A DNA stretch of 64,000 nt from Tritonibacter scottomollicae (GCF_003003215.1 NZ_PVUF01000001.1:124001-188000), one strand, 5' to 3'; counted from the stretch's first letter, positions 27,303 to 36,965 are shown. The notes: generated by a model from the letters alone, not told the origin. Made by a program: numbers and translations.

Positions 27303-28199
27303 ATGACATTCCGTCGCATTATTGGATTCGGACTTTTGGCTGTACTCACGGCCTGTGGCAGCACAACGCGCGAACCGGTGCCGCCACCGCCGTTGGAGGG
27401 GCAGGTCGAGCGGGCGATCGACCCGGTGTTCTCCCGAGCCTATGCGGCGCTGGCGACCTATCCGAAATACGGCGACAATGCCCCCCACGATTGGGATATG
27501 CGAGAGCCCTGGGCCTATCCGATCCATGGTATCGACGTGGCCCGCTATCAGGGTGATATCGACTGGAGTGCAGTGCGCGGAGCGGGCGTGTCCTTCGCCT
27601 GGATCAAGGCGACCGAGGGCGGCGATCATCTGGACCCGGAGTTCAAATCGAACTGGCGCGGCGCCCGTCGCGCGGGGATGCGGCGCGGGGCCTATCACTT
27701 CTACTACTTCTGCCGCACGCCGGAGGAGCAGGCGCGCTGGTTCATCCGCAACGTGCCCAAGGAGGCGAGCAGCCTGCCGCCGGTGCTGGACATCGAGTGG
27801 AACCATGCCTCGCCCAGCTGCAAACGGCGTCCTTCCGGCGCCGAAGCCCGGCATGAGGCGGAGCGGTTCATCAAGAAAATCACCGCCCACTATGGCCGCC
27901 GCCCGGTGGTCTACACCACGGTGGATTTCTACCGCGACACTGACATCGGTCGGCTGAAGGGGGTGGATTTCTGGCTGCGCTCGGTGGCCGGGCACCCGGA
28001 GCAGGTCTATCCGGGTGCGCATTGGGCGTTCTGGCAATATACCGGCACTGGGTCGGTGCCGGGGATCAAGGGCAATGTGGACCTGAACGTCTTCGGGGGC
28101 GGTGCCGAGAACTGGCTGCAATGGCTGGGCTATCGCAAGTATCTGCCACTTGAGGCGCCCGCAGGCGGCGAGGCGCAAACGGTGACGGTGTCGAACTAG
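27303..28199 (+). CDS. Glycoside hydrolase family 25 (lysozyme-like) lipoprotein
   Basis: Predicted peptidoglycan muramidase anchored in the envelope. From the ATG at 27303 the 298-residue product has a lipoprotein signal with lipobox LTAC (Cys18). The GH25 domain (about residues 78-285) shows the start motif HGIDVARYQGDIDW, FAWIKATEGGDHLDP, the acidic VLDIEWN and PVVYTTVDFY. Catalytic Asp/Glu positions appear filled. No phage genes surround it, so it is probably a cellular cell-wall enzyme or an effector against other bacteria. Confidence 0.87.
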   Translation: MTFRRIIGFGLLAVLTACGSTTREPVPPPPLEGQVERAIDPVFSRAYAALATYPKYGDNAPHDWDMREPWAYPIHGIDVARYQGDIDWSAVRGAGVSFAWIKATEGGDHLDPEFKSNWRGARRAGMRRGAYHFYYFCRTPEEQARWFIRNVPKEASSLPPVLDIEWNHASPSCKRRPSGAEARHEAERFIKKITAHYGRRPVVYTTVDFYRDTDIGRLKGVDFWLRSVAGHPEQVYPGAHWAFWQYTGTGSVPGIKGNVDLNVFGGGAENWLQWLGYRKYLPLEAPAGGEAQTVTVSN

Positions 28200-28246
28200 G
28201 CTGCAAGGACACCAGGAGGTTTTGCGCTCCGCTTGCGCGGATCGCC

Positions 28247-28316
28247 GGGGGCAGGGGCGGCGCCTTCGGCGCCGCCCCTGCCGGGCCCAACGCTTTTGGG
28301 GGGAGCCTCTGGCTCA
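28247..28316 (-). repeat. Palindromic intergenic repeat, copy D (short, inverted)
   Basis: Contains a 14-bp perfect hairpin GCAGGGGCGGCGCC-TTC-GGCGCCGCCCCTGC (28251-28281). Read on the minus strand, GAGGCTCCC then GTTGGGCCCGGC leads into the GGCGGCGCC palindrome, the same order as copies A-C but without the CTGCATTGAAAATGCAG part. It lies between the convergent lysozyme and hemC genes. Confidence 0.65.
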
Positions 28317-28809
28317 TCCACAAAGGGGCGGGAGCGCGCCCGCCAGCCGAAACCGGACGGCACTGAAGGCGGATAGGCGTTGTCGCGGTATGGTCGGCCT
28401 CGATCCGGGGTCAAGTCGAGCCCGTTGCGATTCGCAGGCGGTTGGTCTCCCGGCTGTTCAGCCTCCGCGCGCGAACTTTGGGAGCTGCCAGCTGGACACA
28501 TGATTGACCATGTGATGTGCGAAAAATCCTTCACCTGATTTTATGCCAGCACTGCCCGCGCGAAGCGGCACCGACGCCGCGCAAGCTCTGAGGCTGTTTT
28601 TGATGGTTTCGCCGCGCCATGTTTGGCGAAAATGCACCAGCGGAAGACGCACAGTGGCCGGGTCGGGCCAGGCCGCGGTTGGAAGGTCAGCGATCATTTG
28701 ACTGCCAGCTTCAGTACATTGAATTCAATCACCGCATGCCGTCGCAGGGGTGTGCCTCGGCCGTGCTGGCAGGTCAGTCTCGCCGGCGTCGGACGCGCGG
28801 GCCCCGGCG
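28317..28809. other. Long intergenic region between GH25 gene and hemC
   Basis: About 490 bases with no supported gene. Open frames here are Pro/Arg-rich and have no ribosome site or recognisable family. I see no tRNA or terminator beyond the adjacent repeat. It may hold an undetected RNA. Confidence 0.35.
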
Positions 28810-29766
28810 TCAGTGGCTGAAAAAACCGTCGCCCGCCCGCGTCCGCAGCGCCTCGCCCATGCCGCGACCGAGGTCAGCGCCATCCTCTATGGCACAGCTC
28901 TGGTCATCCGCCAAAGCCTCGGACCCATCGGGGCGCAGGATTTGGCCGCGAAGACGCAAGGTGCCGCCGGACAACTCTGCCAGCGCCGCGATCGGGGTTT
29001 CGCAAGACCCATCAAGCGCGGCGAGGAAGGCCCGTTCGGCAGCCAGCCGCAGGCTGGTCTCGGCGTGGTGGATCGCCTCCAGCATGGTGGCGGCTGTCAT
29101 ATCGTCGCTACGCCGTTCGATGCCGATGGCGCCCTGTGCCACTGCGGGGAGCATGTCTTCGATCTCGATGGGGGTCGCTGGGACCTCCTCGGCCATGTTC
29201 AGGCGGCGCAAACCGGCCATGGCGAGAAACGTGGCGCTGGCAACGCCGTTGTGGAGCTTTTGCAGGCGGGTCTGCACATTGCCGCGAAACTCCACAACCT
29301 GCAGGTCCGGACGACGGTTCAGCAGCTGCGCACGGCGCCGCAGGGAGGACGTGCCCACTACCGCGCCGGTCGGCAAATCGCCAATGCTGCGGATCCCGGG
29401 TGAAACAAAGGCATCGCGCATGTCCTCGCGCGGCAGATAGCAGTCCAGCATCAGCCCCTCGGGCTGCTCTGTCGGCATGTCCTTCATCGAATGCACGGCC
29501 AGGTCGATGGCGCCGGAGGTCAGCGCCTCTTCGATCTCCTTGGTGAACAGACCCTTGTTTCCGATCTCCTTCAGCGGCCGGTCCGCGTCGATCATGGCGC
29601 GGTTGTCGCCGGTGGTCTTGATCACCACGATGTCAAAGGCTGCGGGCTCCAGCTCAAAGGCACGGGCCAGCCGGTCGCGGGTCTCATAGGCCTGGGCCAG
29701 CGCCAGCGGCGAGCCGCGAGTGCCGATCTTCAGGGGCGAAGCGGGAGAGGGCAGGGTCAGGTTCAT
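28810..29766 (-). CDS. hemC: Porphobilinogen deaminase (hydroxymethylbilane synthase)
   Basis: Polymerises four porphobilinogens to hydroxymethylbilane in haem synthesis. From the ATG at 29766 the product is 318 residues. It begins with the substrate-binding KIGTRGSPLALAQA. VVKTTGD-like (IVVIKTTGD) follows, and the dipyrromethane cofactor Cys lies in DGSCETPIAA at about residue 255. It is divergent from hemE with about 120 bases between, so two consecutive haem enzymes share one promoter region. Confidence 0.95.
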   Translation of the reverse strand: MNLTLPSPASPLKIGTRGSPLALAQAYETRDRLARAFELEPAAFDIVVIKTTGDNRAMIDADRPLKEIGNKGLFTKEIEEALTSGAIDLAVHSMKDMPTEQPEGLMLDCYLPREDMRDAFVSPGIRSIGDLPTGAVVGTSSLRRRAQLLNRRPDLQVVEFRGNVQTRLQKLHNGVASATFLAMAGLRRLNMAEEVPATPIEIEDMLPAVAQGAIGIERRSDDMTAATMLEAIHHAETSLRLAAERAFLAALDGSCETPIAALAELSGGTLRLRGQILRPDGSEALADDQSCAIEDGADLGRGMGEALRTRAGDGFFSH

Positions 29767-29887
29767 GGGCACAGGATTAATCGCGACATTATGCCGTGGC
29801 AAGCACTCGACGCGCGAAGAGGGGCGAGCCTTGACAATTTGCCGCTGAGGCTAGACCTCAGGGGGACCGCAATGAAAGGGGCAGAGC

Positions 29888-30931
29888 ATGGGCCAACAGA
29901 AGACGATCCTGCGCGCATTGGCAGGCGAAACACAGGATGTGCCGCCAATCTGGATGATGCGTCAGGCGGGCCGCTACCTGCCCGAGTACCGTGCGACGCG
30001 GGCGCAGGCCGGTGATTTCCTGAGCCTGTGCTACAATCCGGAACTGGCCGCCGAGGTGACGCTGCAACCGATCCGCCGATACGGATTCGACGCGGCGATC
30101 CTGTTCGCGGATATCCTTCTGGTGCCGCAGGCGCTGGGCGCGGATCTGTGGTTCGTGACCGGCGAGGGCCCGCGGCTGTCCACCATCACTTCGGAAGCGG
30201 ATTTTGCCAAGCTTGGTCCCGCCAGCGATGTGCACGAGACCTTGAACCCGATCTACGAGACCGTACGCATCCTGTCGCGGGCGCTGCCGTCTGAGACTAC
30301 GCTGATCGGCTTTGCCGGCGCGCCCTGGACCGTGGCCACCTATATGATCGCCGGGCGCGGCACCCCGGATCAGGGGCCTGCGCACGCGCTGAGAATGGAG
30401 AATACCGCCCTGTTCGAGGCACTTCTGTCGCGCATCACGCAAGCCACCATCGCCTATCTGTCCGCCCAGATTGAAGCGGGCGCTGAGGTGGTGAAGATAT
30501 TCGACAGCTGGGCTGGGTCGCTGAAGGGCGACGCGTTTGAAAAATACGCGCTGGAGCCTGCCCGCGAAATCACCGCGGCTCTGAAGGCGCGCCATCCCGG
30601 CATTCCGATCATCGGTTTCCCACGCGAGGCGGGCGAGAAATATGTAGGCTTCCACGCCGCCAGCGGTGTGGATTGCGTGGCGCTTGATAACTCCGTGGAC
30701 CCGGAATGGGCAGCGGCACATGTGCAGGTGGATGGCTGTGTGCAGGGCAATCTTGCGTCGCGTCACATGGTCACTGGGGGTGACGAGCTGGTGACGGATA
30801 CGCGCCGGATCGTGAAAGCGTTTTCCAAGGGGCCGCATATCTTCAACCTCGGTCACGGGATCACGCCTGATGCGGATCCCGAGAACGTGCAGCTGATGAT
30901 AGACACCGTGCGCGAAGGCGCGGTCGGGTAG
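29888..30931 (+). CDS. hemE: Uroporphyrinogen decarboxylase
   Basis: Decarboxylates uroporphyrinogen III to coproporphyrinogen III. The 347-residue protein has the signature [17 protein letters not shown] at about residues 18-34, the ILFADIL segment, [14 protein letters not shown], and the C-terminal [24 protein letters not shown] lies upstream of the ATG. A TTGACA at 29831-29836 with TAGACC 15 bases later is a weak sigma70-type promoter candidate. Confidence 0.96.
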   Translation: MGQQKTILRALAGETQDVPPIWMMRQAGRYLPEYRATRAQAGDFLSLCYNPELAAEVTLQPIRRYGFDAAILFADILLVPQALGADLWFVTGEGPRLSTITSEADFAKLGPASDVHETLNPIYETVRILSRALPSETTLIGFAGAPWTVATYMIAGRGTPDQGPAHALRMENTALFEALLSRITQATIAYLSAQIEAGAEVVKIFDSWAGSLKGDAFEKYALEPAREITAALKARHPGIPIIGFPREAGEKYVGFHAASGVDCVALDNSVDPEWAAAHVQVDGCVQGNLASRHMVTGGDELVTDTRRIVKAFSKGPHIFNLGHGITPDADPENVQLMIDTVREGAVG

Positions 30932-30963
30932 GTCTGGCAACCCATTTGGCGTAATCCAGCGGA

Positions 30964-31033
30964 GCGCGGGCCTGTCGGCCCGCGCGCAGATGTTTGGGGG
31001 AGTTCGACGGGGCGATGCCCCCTCAAACTCCCC
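30964..31033. terminator. Twin hairpins between convergent hemE and the racemase gene
   Basis: GCGCGGGCC-TGTC-GGCCCGCGC (30964-30985) is a 9-bp hairpin. GGGGGAGTT (30996-31004) then pairs with AACTCCCCC (31025-31033) around a GGGGC-GAT-GCCCC inner stem. Neither has a T run. The second contains CCCCTCAAACTCCCC, also found at 40013-40027 after uvrC. Confidence 0.55.
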
Positions 31034-31056
31034 CCGAGCGGTTGCGCCACGATGCC

Positions 31057-32154
31057 TCAATCATACGACGGAAAACGCTGGGCGAGATCTTCGAGGATCT
31101 CGGCGCGATTCTGATCACGGGCGGGCACCGGCCCGGGCGTGGAGGTTTTCCTGTCAAAACGTGGTGCCGGGGCAGCCTGCAGATGACCGCCTTGGCTGAT
31201 CCAGGTGTTGCGGTCATTCATCGGGTCTAGCGCAGCCTCTGATGGGGACAGCACCGGTGCGACACAGGCATCCGAACCTTCAAAAAGCGCCGTCCAGTGA
31301 TCGCGCGGGTGTTCAGCAAAGCGCCCCGCAAGGCGGGCGGTCAGTTCGGGCCAGAGAGGTCTTGCGAACTGTTGGGCAAAATCCGTGTCCTGCGAAAGGC
31401 CCATCCTGTCGAGGAAGATTGCGTAGAACTTCGGCTCCAGACACTGCACCGAAATGTGCCCGCCGCCGCGGCAGGCGTAGGTGCGGCTCCAATGTGGGCC
31501 GTCGAGCAGGTTCTCGCCGCGCCTGTCGCCAAAACCGCCCGCCTGACGGATCGCCATCAGCAGGTTCATCATATGCGCAGAGCCATCGTAGATCGCCGCG
31601 TCGACCTCGGCGCCCACGCCGGTACGCGCGGCGCGCAGGAGACCGGCCAGCATCCCGGCGACAAGGTAGAGCGCGCCGCCCCCGATATCGCCCACCAGTG
31701 TGGGCGGCGTCAGGGGCACATCGCCCGGCGCTGAGGCGGACCAGAGCGCGCCCGACAGCGCGATGTAATTGAGATCATGGCCCGCCTGTGCAGACCGCGC
31801 ACTCTCCTGCCCCCAGCCTGTCATGCGGCCATAGACCAGGCGCGGGTTCAGCGCCTGCATCTCCTCCGGCCCAAGGCCGAGCCGTTCCATCACGCCGGGG
31901 CGGAAGCCTTCGATCAGCCCATCGGCGGTGGCGATCAACGCGCGGGCGGTGCGGGCATCATCGGCGTCCTTGAGGTCCAGCTCAATGGAGGATTTGCCGC
32001 GATCCAGCAGCGAATGCTCCGGCATCCCGGGGGCCACATCGCCGCCCTTGCGGTGGATGCAGATCACCTCCGCGCCCAGATCGGCGAGCATCATGGCCGC
32101 AAAGGGCGCCGGTCCCAGCGCCTCGATTTCAATGATGCGGATACCGTCGAGCAT
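31057..32154 (-). CDS. Alpha-methylacyl-CoA racemase-type CaiB/BaiF CoA-transferase family protein
   Basis: Likely racemises the 2-methyl centre of branched acyl-CoAs; the family also contains CoA transferases. From the ATG at 32154 (GGAGA upstream) the protein is 365 residues. The racemase triad known from Mycobacterium tuberculosis MCR is present at nearly the same positions: His126 in GHDLNY, Asp156 in VGDIGGG and Glu240 in CLEPKF. This favours racemase over transferase. It converges with hemE and is divergent from the CoxG-like gene. Confidence 0.85.
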   Translation of the reverse strand: MLDGIRIIEIEALGPAPFAAMMLADLGAEVICIHRKGGDVAPGMPEHSLLDRGKSSIELDLKDADDARTARALIATADGLIEGFRPGVMERLGLGPEEMQALNPRLVYGRMTGWGQESARSAQAGHDLNYIALSGALWSASAPGDVPLTPPTLVGDIGGGALYLVAGMLAGLLRAARTGVGAEVDAAIYDGSAHMMNLLMAIRQAGGFGDRRGENLLDGPHWSRTYACRGGGHISVQCLEPKFYAIFLDRMGLSQDTDFAQQFARPLWPELTARLAGRFAEHPRDHWTALFEGSDACVAPVLSPSEAALDPMNDRNTWISQGGHLQAAPAPRFDRKTSTPGPVPARDQNRAEILEDLAQRFPSYD

Positions 32155-32377
32155 GGCTGTTCTCCTTATGGAGCCTGGGGGTAAGGACGCCGTCCATTCG
32201 CGCAATTTGAGGGCCGGTCTGTCAATCGCGCCTGGTCTCGTTGACGCGGCGTTACTGCGTCTGCTGCGGCAGCGCGATGTCCGCGCTTAGTCGCGGATGC
32301 CCTCCATGGTCCTTGGCAGTTGCTGCCAAATGGGGCTAGGTGTGAACAACCCAGAGTGAGACAGAGGGAGATGCGCC

Positions 32378-32917
32378 ATGCAGATGAGTGATCAGAAGGA
32401 AATTGCGGCGGATCCCGCCCGTGTGTACGCGGCTCTTCTGACCGCGGACGTGTTGCAGGCCTGTGTGCCGGGCGCGCAAGACGTGACCGGCTCGCCCGAG
32501 GAGGGATACGAGGCCAAGGTGACCCAGAAGGTTGGGCCCGTAAAGGCGACGTTCACGGGCAAGGTGACGCTGTCGGACATGGTTGAGAACGAAAAACTCA
32601 CCATCACCGGTGAGGGCAAGGGCGGTGCGGCTGGTTTTGCCAAGGGGGGCGCTGTGGTCACGCTGACGCCGAGTGAGACCGGGACGCTTCTTTCCTATGA
32701 TGTGGATGCAAAGGTGGGCGGCAAGCTGGCGCAGCTTGGCAGTCGGATCATCGACGGGTTTGCCAAAAAGATGGCGGATCAGTTCTTTACCAACCTGCAG
32801 GACACACTGGCCCCCGAGACAGCCGAGGCTGCGGATGAGGAGGGCGCTGACGCGGGTGCCGAAAAGCAGGGCTGGTTCAAATCGCTCACGGGCAAAAAGT
32901 CCAGCGACGACGGATAA
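32378..32917 (+). CDS. CoxG-like SRPBCC-domain protein
   Basis: 179-residue protein of the CoxG/SRPBCC family. [26 protein letters not shown] is the usual N-terminus (family pattern), and the [22 protein letters not shown] core forms the helix-grip fold (about residues 1-150). A polar, acidic tail ends in KSSDDG. Relatives accompany aerobic CO-dehydrogenase-type molybdenum enzymes and may recruit them to the membrane, but no coxMSL genes are nearby here. Many Roseobacters carry solitary copies. Partner unknown. Confidence 0.85.
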   Translation: MQMSDQKEIAADPARVYAALLTADVLQACVPGAQDVTGSPEEGYEAKVTQKVGPVKATFTGKVTLSDMVENEKLTITGEGKGGAAGFAKGGAVVTLTPSETGTLLSYDVDAKVGGKLAQLGSRIIDGFAKKMADQFFTNLQDTLAPETAEAADEEGADAGAEKQGWFKSLTGKKSSDDG

Positions 32918-33036
32918 CCTGCGGCGACTGCAGGGAATTGCTGCGGGTGAGTTCAAGACTGCACCCATGCACATGGGCCTGCGCGGGGATTGGGGGTGGT
33001 CCCGCTACCCTTGCGCCGTTACCACTAACATAATGC

Positions 33037-33054
33037 GTGAACTGTTTTGTTCAC
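33037..33054. promoter_or_regulatory. Palindromic candidate operator upstream of the ABC transporter
   Basis: GTGAAC-N6-GTTCAC is a perfect 18-bp palindrome, 45 bases before the ATG of the ATPase gene, in a gap that should hold its promoter. No regulator gene is adjacent. Function is inferred from position only. Confidence 0.35.
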
Positions 33055-33098
33055 CCGTCATCTGTCCCTATACGCGCACTATCCGAACCGGAGGCCGC

Positions 33099-34028
33099 AT
33101 GAGCACCATCCTGTCCATTTCCGATCTGCGAAAGTCCTACGCAGGTGGGTTCGAGGCGCTGAAAGGCGTGAACCTCGAGATCGAGGAAGGCGAAATTCTT
33201 GCGCTCCTTGGTCCCAACGGCGCTGGCAAAACCACTTTGATTTCAACCATTTGTGGCATCACCACGGCGACCTCCGGCAGTGTGACGGTTGGGGGGCACT
33301 GCATCGAGACGGAGTATCGCGCGGCGCGCGCCATGATCGGTCTGGTGCCGCAGGAAATCAATCTTGAGCCCTTTGAGACCGTGTTGAACACCGTCAGGTT
33401 TTCGCGCGGCCTGTTCGGCAAGCCAAAAAATGAGGCGCTGATCGAGGACATCCTCAAGAAACTGTCGCTCTGGGACAAGCGCAGCAGTCAGATCAAGGAA
33501 CTCTCCGGCGGTATGAAGCGCCGGGTCTTGATCGCCAAGGCGCTGAGCCACGAGCCGCGGGTTCTGTTCCTCGACGAGCCGACAGCGGGTGTTGATGTGG
33601 AGCTGCGCAAGGACATGTGGGAGGTGGTGCGAGAGCTGCGCGAGAGCGGCGTCACCATCATTCTCACCACCCATTACATCGAGGAAGCGGAGGCCATGGC
33701 CGACCGCGTCGGTGTCATTGCGGGGGGAGAAATCCTGCTGGTGGAGGAGAAATCCGACCTGATGGCCCGCATGGGCAAGAAGGAGCTGCAGGTGATGCTG
33801 ACCGAGCCGATCAGCACAGTGCCGGCGGCGCTTGCGGAACACGACTTGAGGTTGGGCGCCGATGGGCAGTCGCTGGTTTACACATATGACGTGACGGCCG
33901 AACGCACCGGCATCACTGCGCTGTTGAACGACGTGGCGGCGGCGGGGCTGGTGCTGTCGGATGTGGCGACGCGACAGTCGAGCCTCGAAGACATATTTGT
34001 CGATCTTGTTTCGGGAGAAGACGCATGA
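33099..34028 (+). CDS. ABC-2 transporter ATP-binding protein
   Basis: Cytosolic ATPase of a drug/polysaccharide-type exporter (NodI/YadG-like), 309 residues from the ATG at 33099, which follows GGAGG. Walker A GPNGAGKT at 38-45, signature ELSGGMKRR near 134, Walker [13 protein letters not shown] and the H-loop [10 protein letters not shown] are intact. A C-terminal extension follows the NBD. The stop overlaps the permease start by four bases (ATGA), so the two are translationally coupled. Substrate unknown. Confidence 0.92.
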   Translation: MSTILSISDLRKSYAGGFEALKGVNLEIEEGEILALLGPNGAGKTTLISTICGITTATSGSVTVGGHCIETEYRAARAMIGLVPQEINLEPFETVLNTVRFSRGLFGKPKNEALIEDILKKLSLWDKRSSQIKELSGGMKRRVLIAKALSHEPRVLFLDEPTAGVDVELRKDMWEVVRELRESGVTIILTTHYIEEAEAMADRVGVIAGGEILLVEEKSDLMARMGKKELQVMLTEPISTVPAALAEHDLRLGADGQSLVYTYDVTAERTGITALLNDVAAAGLVLSDVATRQSSLEDIFVDLVSGEDA

Positions 34029-34786
34029 ACTGGACAGCTGTTGCCTCAATCTACAAGTTTGAAATGGCGCGCTTCTTCCGCACGTTGGCACAGAGTTTCC
34101 TGTCGCCAGTGCTGTCAACTTCGCTTTATTTCGTGGTCTTCGGTGCCGCCATCGGCAGCCGGATCGATCACGTCGAAGGCGTGTCCTACGGGGCCTTCAT
34201 CGTGCCGGGGCTCATCATGCTGAGCGTGATCACCCAAGGCATCTCCAACGCGTCCTTCGGGATCTATTTTCCAAAGTTCATCGGCACAGTCTACGAGTTG
34301 CTGTCGGCGCCGGTGAACTTCCTCGAAATCGTGTTGGGCTATGTGGGGGCGGCGGCCACCAAGGCGCTGTTCATCGGGGTGGTGATCCTGGCCACGGCGC
34401 ATCTATTTGTCGACATCACCATCCTGCATCCGCTGGCGATGGTGTTGTTCCTGGTGCTGACCTGCGTGAGTTTTTCGCTGCTGGGGTTCATCATCGGGAT
34501 CTGGGCGAAGAACTTTGAACAATTGCAGCTGGTGCCGCTGTTGATCATCACGCCGCTGATCTTTCTGGGGGGCTCGTTTTATTCGATCTCGATGCTGCCG
34601 CCGGTGTGGCAGACGATCACCCTGTTCAACCCGGTAGTCTATCTGATTTCGGGGTTCCGCTGGGCCTTCTTTGGGGTATCGGATGTGCCCGTGGGCTTCA
34701 GCCTCTTGGCGATCGCTCTGTTCACTGGCCTGTGCCTTGCAGTGATCGGCTGGATCTTCCGCACCGGCTGGCGTCTGCGGTCGTGA
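34025..34786 (+). CDS. ABC-2 type transporter permease
   Basis: Membrane partner of the preceding ATPase, 253 residues with six predicted helices. It carries the ABC-2 family signature around [20 protein letters not shown] and [20 protein letters not shown], as in NodJ/YadH. The pair lacks a membrane-fusion partner here, so it is probably a simple inner-membrane exporter. A repeat element follows. Confidence 0.92.
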   Translation: MNWTAVASIYKFEMARFFRTLAQSFLSPVLSTSLYFVVFGAAIGSRIDHVEGVSYGAFIVPGLIMLSVITQGISNASFGIYFPKFIGTVYELLSAPVNFLEIVLGYVGAAATKALFIGVVILATAHLFVDITILHPLAMVLFLVLTCVSFSLLGFIIGIWAKNFEQLQLVPLLIITPLIFLGGSFYSISMLPPVWQTITLFNPVVYLISGFRWAFFGVSDVPVGFSLLAIALFTGLCLAVIGWIFRTGWRLRS

Positions 34787-34793
34787 TCTTACG

Positions 34794-34886
34794 CGGGCGG
34801 GGTGGCTCCCGCCCGGCGCGTCAGCATTGAAATGCATCCCCGCCCGTTGGGCCCGGCGCCGCCCCCTCGCTGAGGGGGCGGCGCGG
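34794..34886 (+). repeat. Palindromic intergenic repeat, copy B
   Basis: GCGGGCGGGGTGGCTCCCGC opens the element. GCATTGAAATGC is the middle palindrome, one A shorter than in copies A and C. CCCGTTGGGCCCGGCGCCGCC is the shared core, and GCCGCCCCCTCGCTGAGGGGGCGGC forms the end hairpin. It follows the ABC permease gene and precedes the S49 peptidase gene; the remaining 165 bases before 35052 show no other feature. Confidence 0.72.
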
Positions 34887-35051
34887 TTGCGTTCGGACGC
34901 AGGACGGGCGTCATGCCCTCAGCCGGAAATACGCGGGGCGCGTCGCCAGACGTTGCATAATTACCCGCCGTATGCCGCCAAAGGTAACATCGCAAGAATT
35001 CCTCAGTGCCGATACCTTGTTTCCGGGGGGTGGGCATTCTACATCGGCGCC

Positions 35052-35849
35052 ATGAGTATCAGATTGCCCTTCAAGAAACGCCCGCCCACCGTGGCGGTTG
35101 TGCGCCTCTCCGGAGCCATCGGCATGACCGGCCGTGGCAGCCTCAATGACACCACATTGGCGCCGGTGCTGGAGCGCGCGTTCAAGAAGGGCAAGCCCAA
35201 AGCCGTGGCACTTGAGATCAACTCTCCGGGTGGAAGCCCTGTGCAAAGCGCGCTGATCGGGGCCCGCATTCGCCGTTTGGCCGAAGAGCACGACGTCCCG
35301 GTTATCGCTTTTGTCGAGGATGTGGCGGCGTCGGGCGGCTATTGGCTGGCGGCAGCGGCGGACGAGATATTCGCCGATGCCAGCTCTGTCGTGGGATCCA
35401 TCGGAGTGATCTCTTCCGGATTTGGCGCGCATGTGTTCCTGGATCGTCAGGGATTGGAGCGACGGGTTCACACGGCAGGTGAGAGCAAGAGCATGCTCGA
35501 CCCATTCCGACCGGAAAACGAAGAGGATGTGGCGCGCCTGAAGGTGCTGCTGAATGACATCCATACGAATTTCATCGACCACGTGACCGAACGGCGCGGG
35601 CAGAAACTGTCGGGTGAGGAAAAGCTCTTTACCGGCGAAGTCTGGCTGGCGCGACGCGCTGAGGCGCTGGGTCTGATCGATGGGATCGGTCACTTGAACC
35701 CCGTGCTGGAGGCGCGCTTCGGCAAGAAGGTTCGCCTGCGCCGCTATGGTGTCAAAAAACCGTTCCTGAGCCGCTTTGGCCTTTCGCTGGCCAATGATGC
35801 GCTTGGGGCGGTCGAGGAACGCGCGCAGTTCGCGCGGTTTGGCCTCTGA
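35052..35849 (+). CDS. S49-family serine peptidase (SppA/SohB-like)
   Basis: Signal-peptide-peptidase family protein of 265 residues with no membrane anchor or signal. Family motifs are LEINSPGGSPV, the nucleophile Ser94 in VAASGGYW, and the general-base Lys146 in ESKSMLDPFRP. VVGSIGVISS follows. I start it at the ATG at 35052; longer frames upstream run through the repeat. The next small ORF begins one base after its stop, so an operon with the antiporter gene is likely. Confidence 0.9.
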   Translation: MSIRLPFKKRPPTVAVVRLSGAIGMTGRGSLNDTTLAPVLERAFKKGKPKAVALEINSPGGSPVQSALIGARIRRLAEEHDVPVIAFVEDVAASGGYWLAAAADEIFADASSVVGSIGVISSGFGAHVFLDRQGLERRVHTAGESKSMLDPFRPENEEDVARLKVLLNDIHTNFIDHVTERRGQKLSGEEKLFTGEVWLARRAEALGLIDGIGHLNPVLEARFGKKVRLRRYGVKKPFLSRFGLSLANDALGAVEERAQFARFGL

Positions 35850-35850
35850 G

Positions 35851-36024
35851 GTGATTTTCAAGATTGTATCCTTGTTTCTAGTGGCCATGGCCGTCCTGGC
35901 CATGTTCGGACGTTTGCGTTTCCCGGGACAAAAGAAACTCAAATCAGCCCGCTGCCCGTCCTGTGGACGTTTCAGGATCGGCAAAAGCGGCTGTGACTGT
36001 GGACGAGGAGGTCCCAAGACATGA
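35851..36024 (+). CDS. Small membrane protein with a C-terminal zinc-ribbon-like motif
   Basis: 57-residue ORF with a GTG start at 35851. One hydrophobic helix covers residues about 3-20 (FKIVSLFLVAMAVLAMFG). A basic stretch and CPSCGRFRIGKSGCDC then resemble a short zinc knuckle. It sits between the S49 peptidase (1 base gap) and the antiporter (ATGA overlap), an arrangement that supports it being real. Function unknown. Confidence 0.75.
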   Translation: MIFKIVSLFLVAMAVLAMFGRLRFPGQKKLKSARCPSCGRFRIGKSGCDCGRGGPKT

Positions 36025-36965
36025 TGCCCTGGCTGTTTTCTGCCCTAGGCCTGGTAATCCTGTTGCTGGCGGGTGATGCGCTGGTGCGTGGTGCCGTGAA
36101 CCTGAGCCTGCGGATTGGTATCCCCGCGCTGATCGTCAGCCTGACCATCGTTGCTCTTGGCACATCTGCGCCGGAACTGCTGATTGCGGTGCAGGCGGTA
36201 CATGAGAACGCCGATGGCATCGCACTGGGCAACGTGGTGGGCTCGAACACCGCGAATATCCTGTTGGTGCTGGGGTTGCCTGCAATGATGCGCGCCCTGC
36301 ACACCAGCGAGTGCAACACGCGCAAGAACTACATCTTCATGATTGCCGCGACGGTGCTGTTCATCGCGCTGGCCTTCTTTGGCACATTTACCTGGGTGTC
36401 CGGTGTGATCCTGCTGCTGGCCCTGTTTGCGGTGTTGTTTGTCGCCTTTCGCGAGGCACGAGCCCATCGCGCCGCGGGGGTCGAGGACGACCTCGAGGAC
36501 ATCGAGGAAGCCGATCCCAACATGCCCTACTGGCGCATCGGGATCTATCTCGTGCTCGGCCTGGCCGGGCTGCCGCTCGGGGCGGAGCTGCTGGTCGAAA
36601 ACGCGACCATCATCGCCCGCATGTATGGTCTGAGCGAGACTGTGATCGGGCTGACGCTGGTGGCCATTGGCACCTCCTTGCCGGAGTTGGCAACCACGGT
36701 GATGGCGGCCCTGCGTCGTCAGGCCGATGTGGCGCTTGGCAATGTGATCGGGTCGAATATGTTCAACCTGCTGGCGATTATTGGCCTTACCACATTTATC
36801 GGGCCAATTTCCGTCGACCCTGCATTCTTGGAGTTCGATCTGTGGGTGATGCTGGCGTCCTCGCTGATCATCATCCCCTTTGTGTTCCTGCGACAGGACA
36901 TCACGCGCCTCTGGGGTTTCGTTCTGACGGCGCTTTATGTGGTCTACATGTGGTTGCTGCTCTAA
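36021..36965 (+). CDS. Calcium/sodium antiporter (YrbG-like CaCA family)
   Basis: Inner-membrane cation exchanger of 314 residues and about ten helices. The two alpha repeats that form the ion site are clear: GTSAPELLIAV then ALGNVVGSNTANILLVLG (about residues 49-91), and GTSLPELATTV then ALGNVIGSNMFNLLAIIG in the second half. An acidic cytoplasmic loop (EDDLEDIEEADP) separates them. Direction and ion choice are inferred from family. Confidence 0.92.
   Translation: MMPWLFSALGLVILLLAGDALVRGAVNLSLRIGIPALIVSLTIVALGTSAPELLIAVQAVHENADGIALGNVVGSNTANILLVLGLPAMMRALHTSECNTRKNYIFMIAATVLFIALAFFGTFTWVSGVILLLALFAVLFVAFREARAHRAAGVEDDLEDIEEADPNMPYWRIGIYLVLGLAGLPLGAELLVENATIIARMYGLSETVIGLTLVAIGTSLPELATTVMAALRRQADVALGNVIGSNMFNLLAIIGLTTFIGPISVDPAFLEFDLWVMLASSLIIIPFVFLRQDITRLWGFVLTALYVVYMWLLL

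Noticed and set aside
27303-28199. Prophage remnant suggested by the lysozyme-like gene
   Set aside because: It has a lipoprotein signal and is flanked by haem genes; no holin, capsid, integrase or other phage gene is present.
28196-28534. 112-codon minus-strand frame downstream of the lysozyme gene
   Set aside because: Pro/Arg-rich product generated by translation of the palindromic repeat; no start signal.
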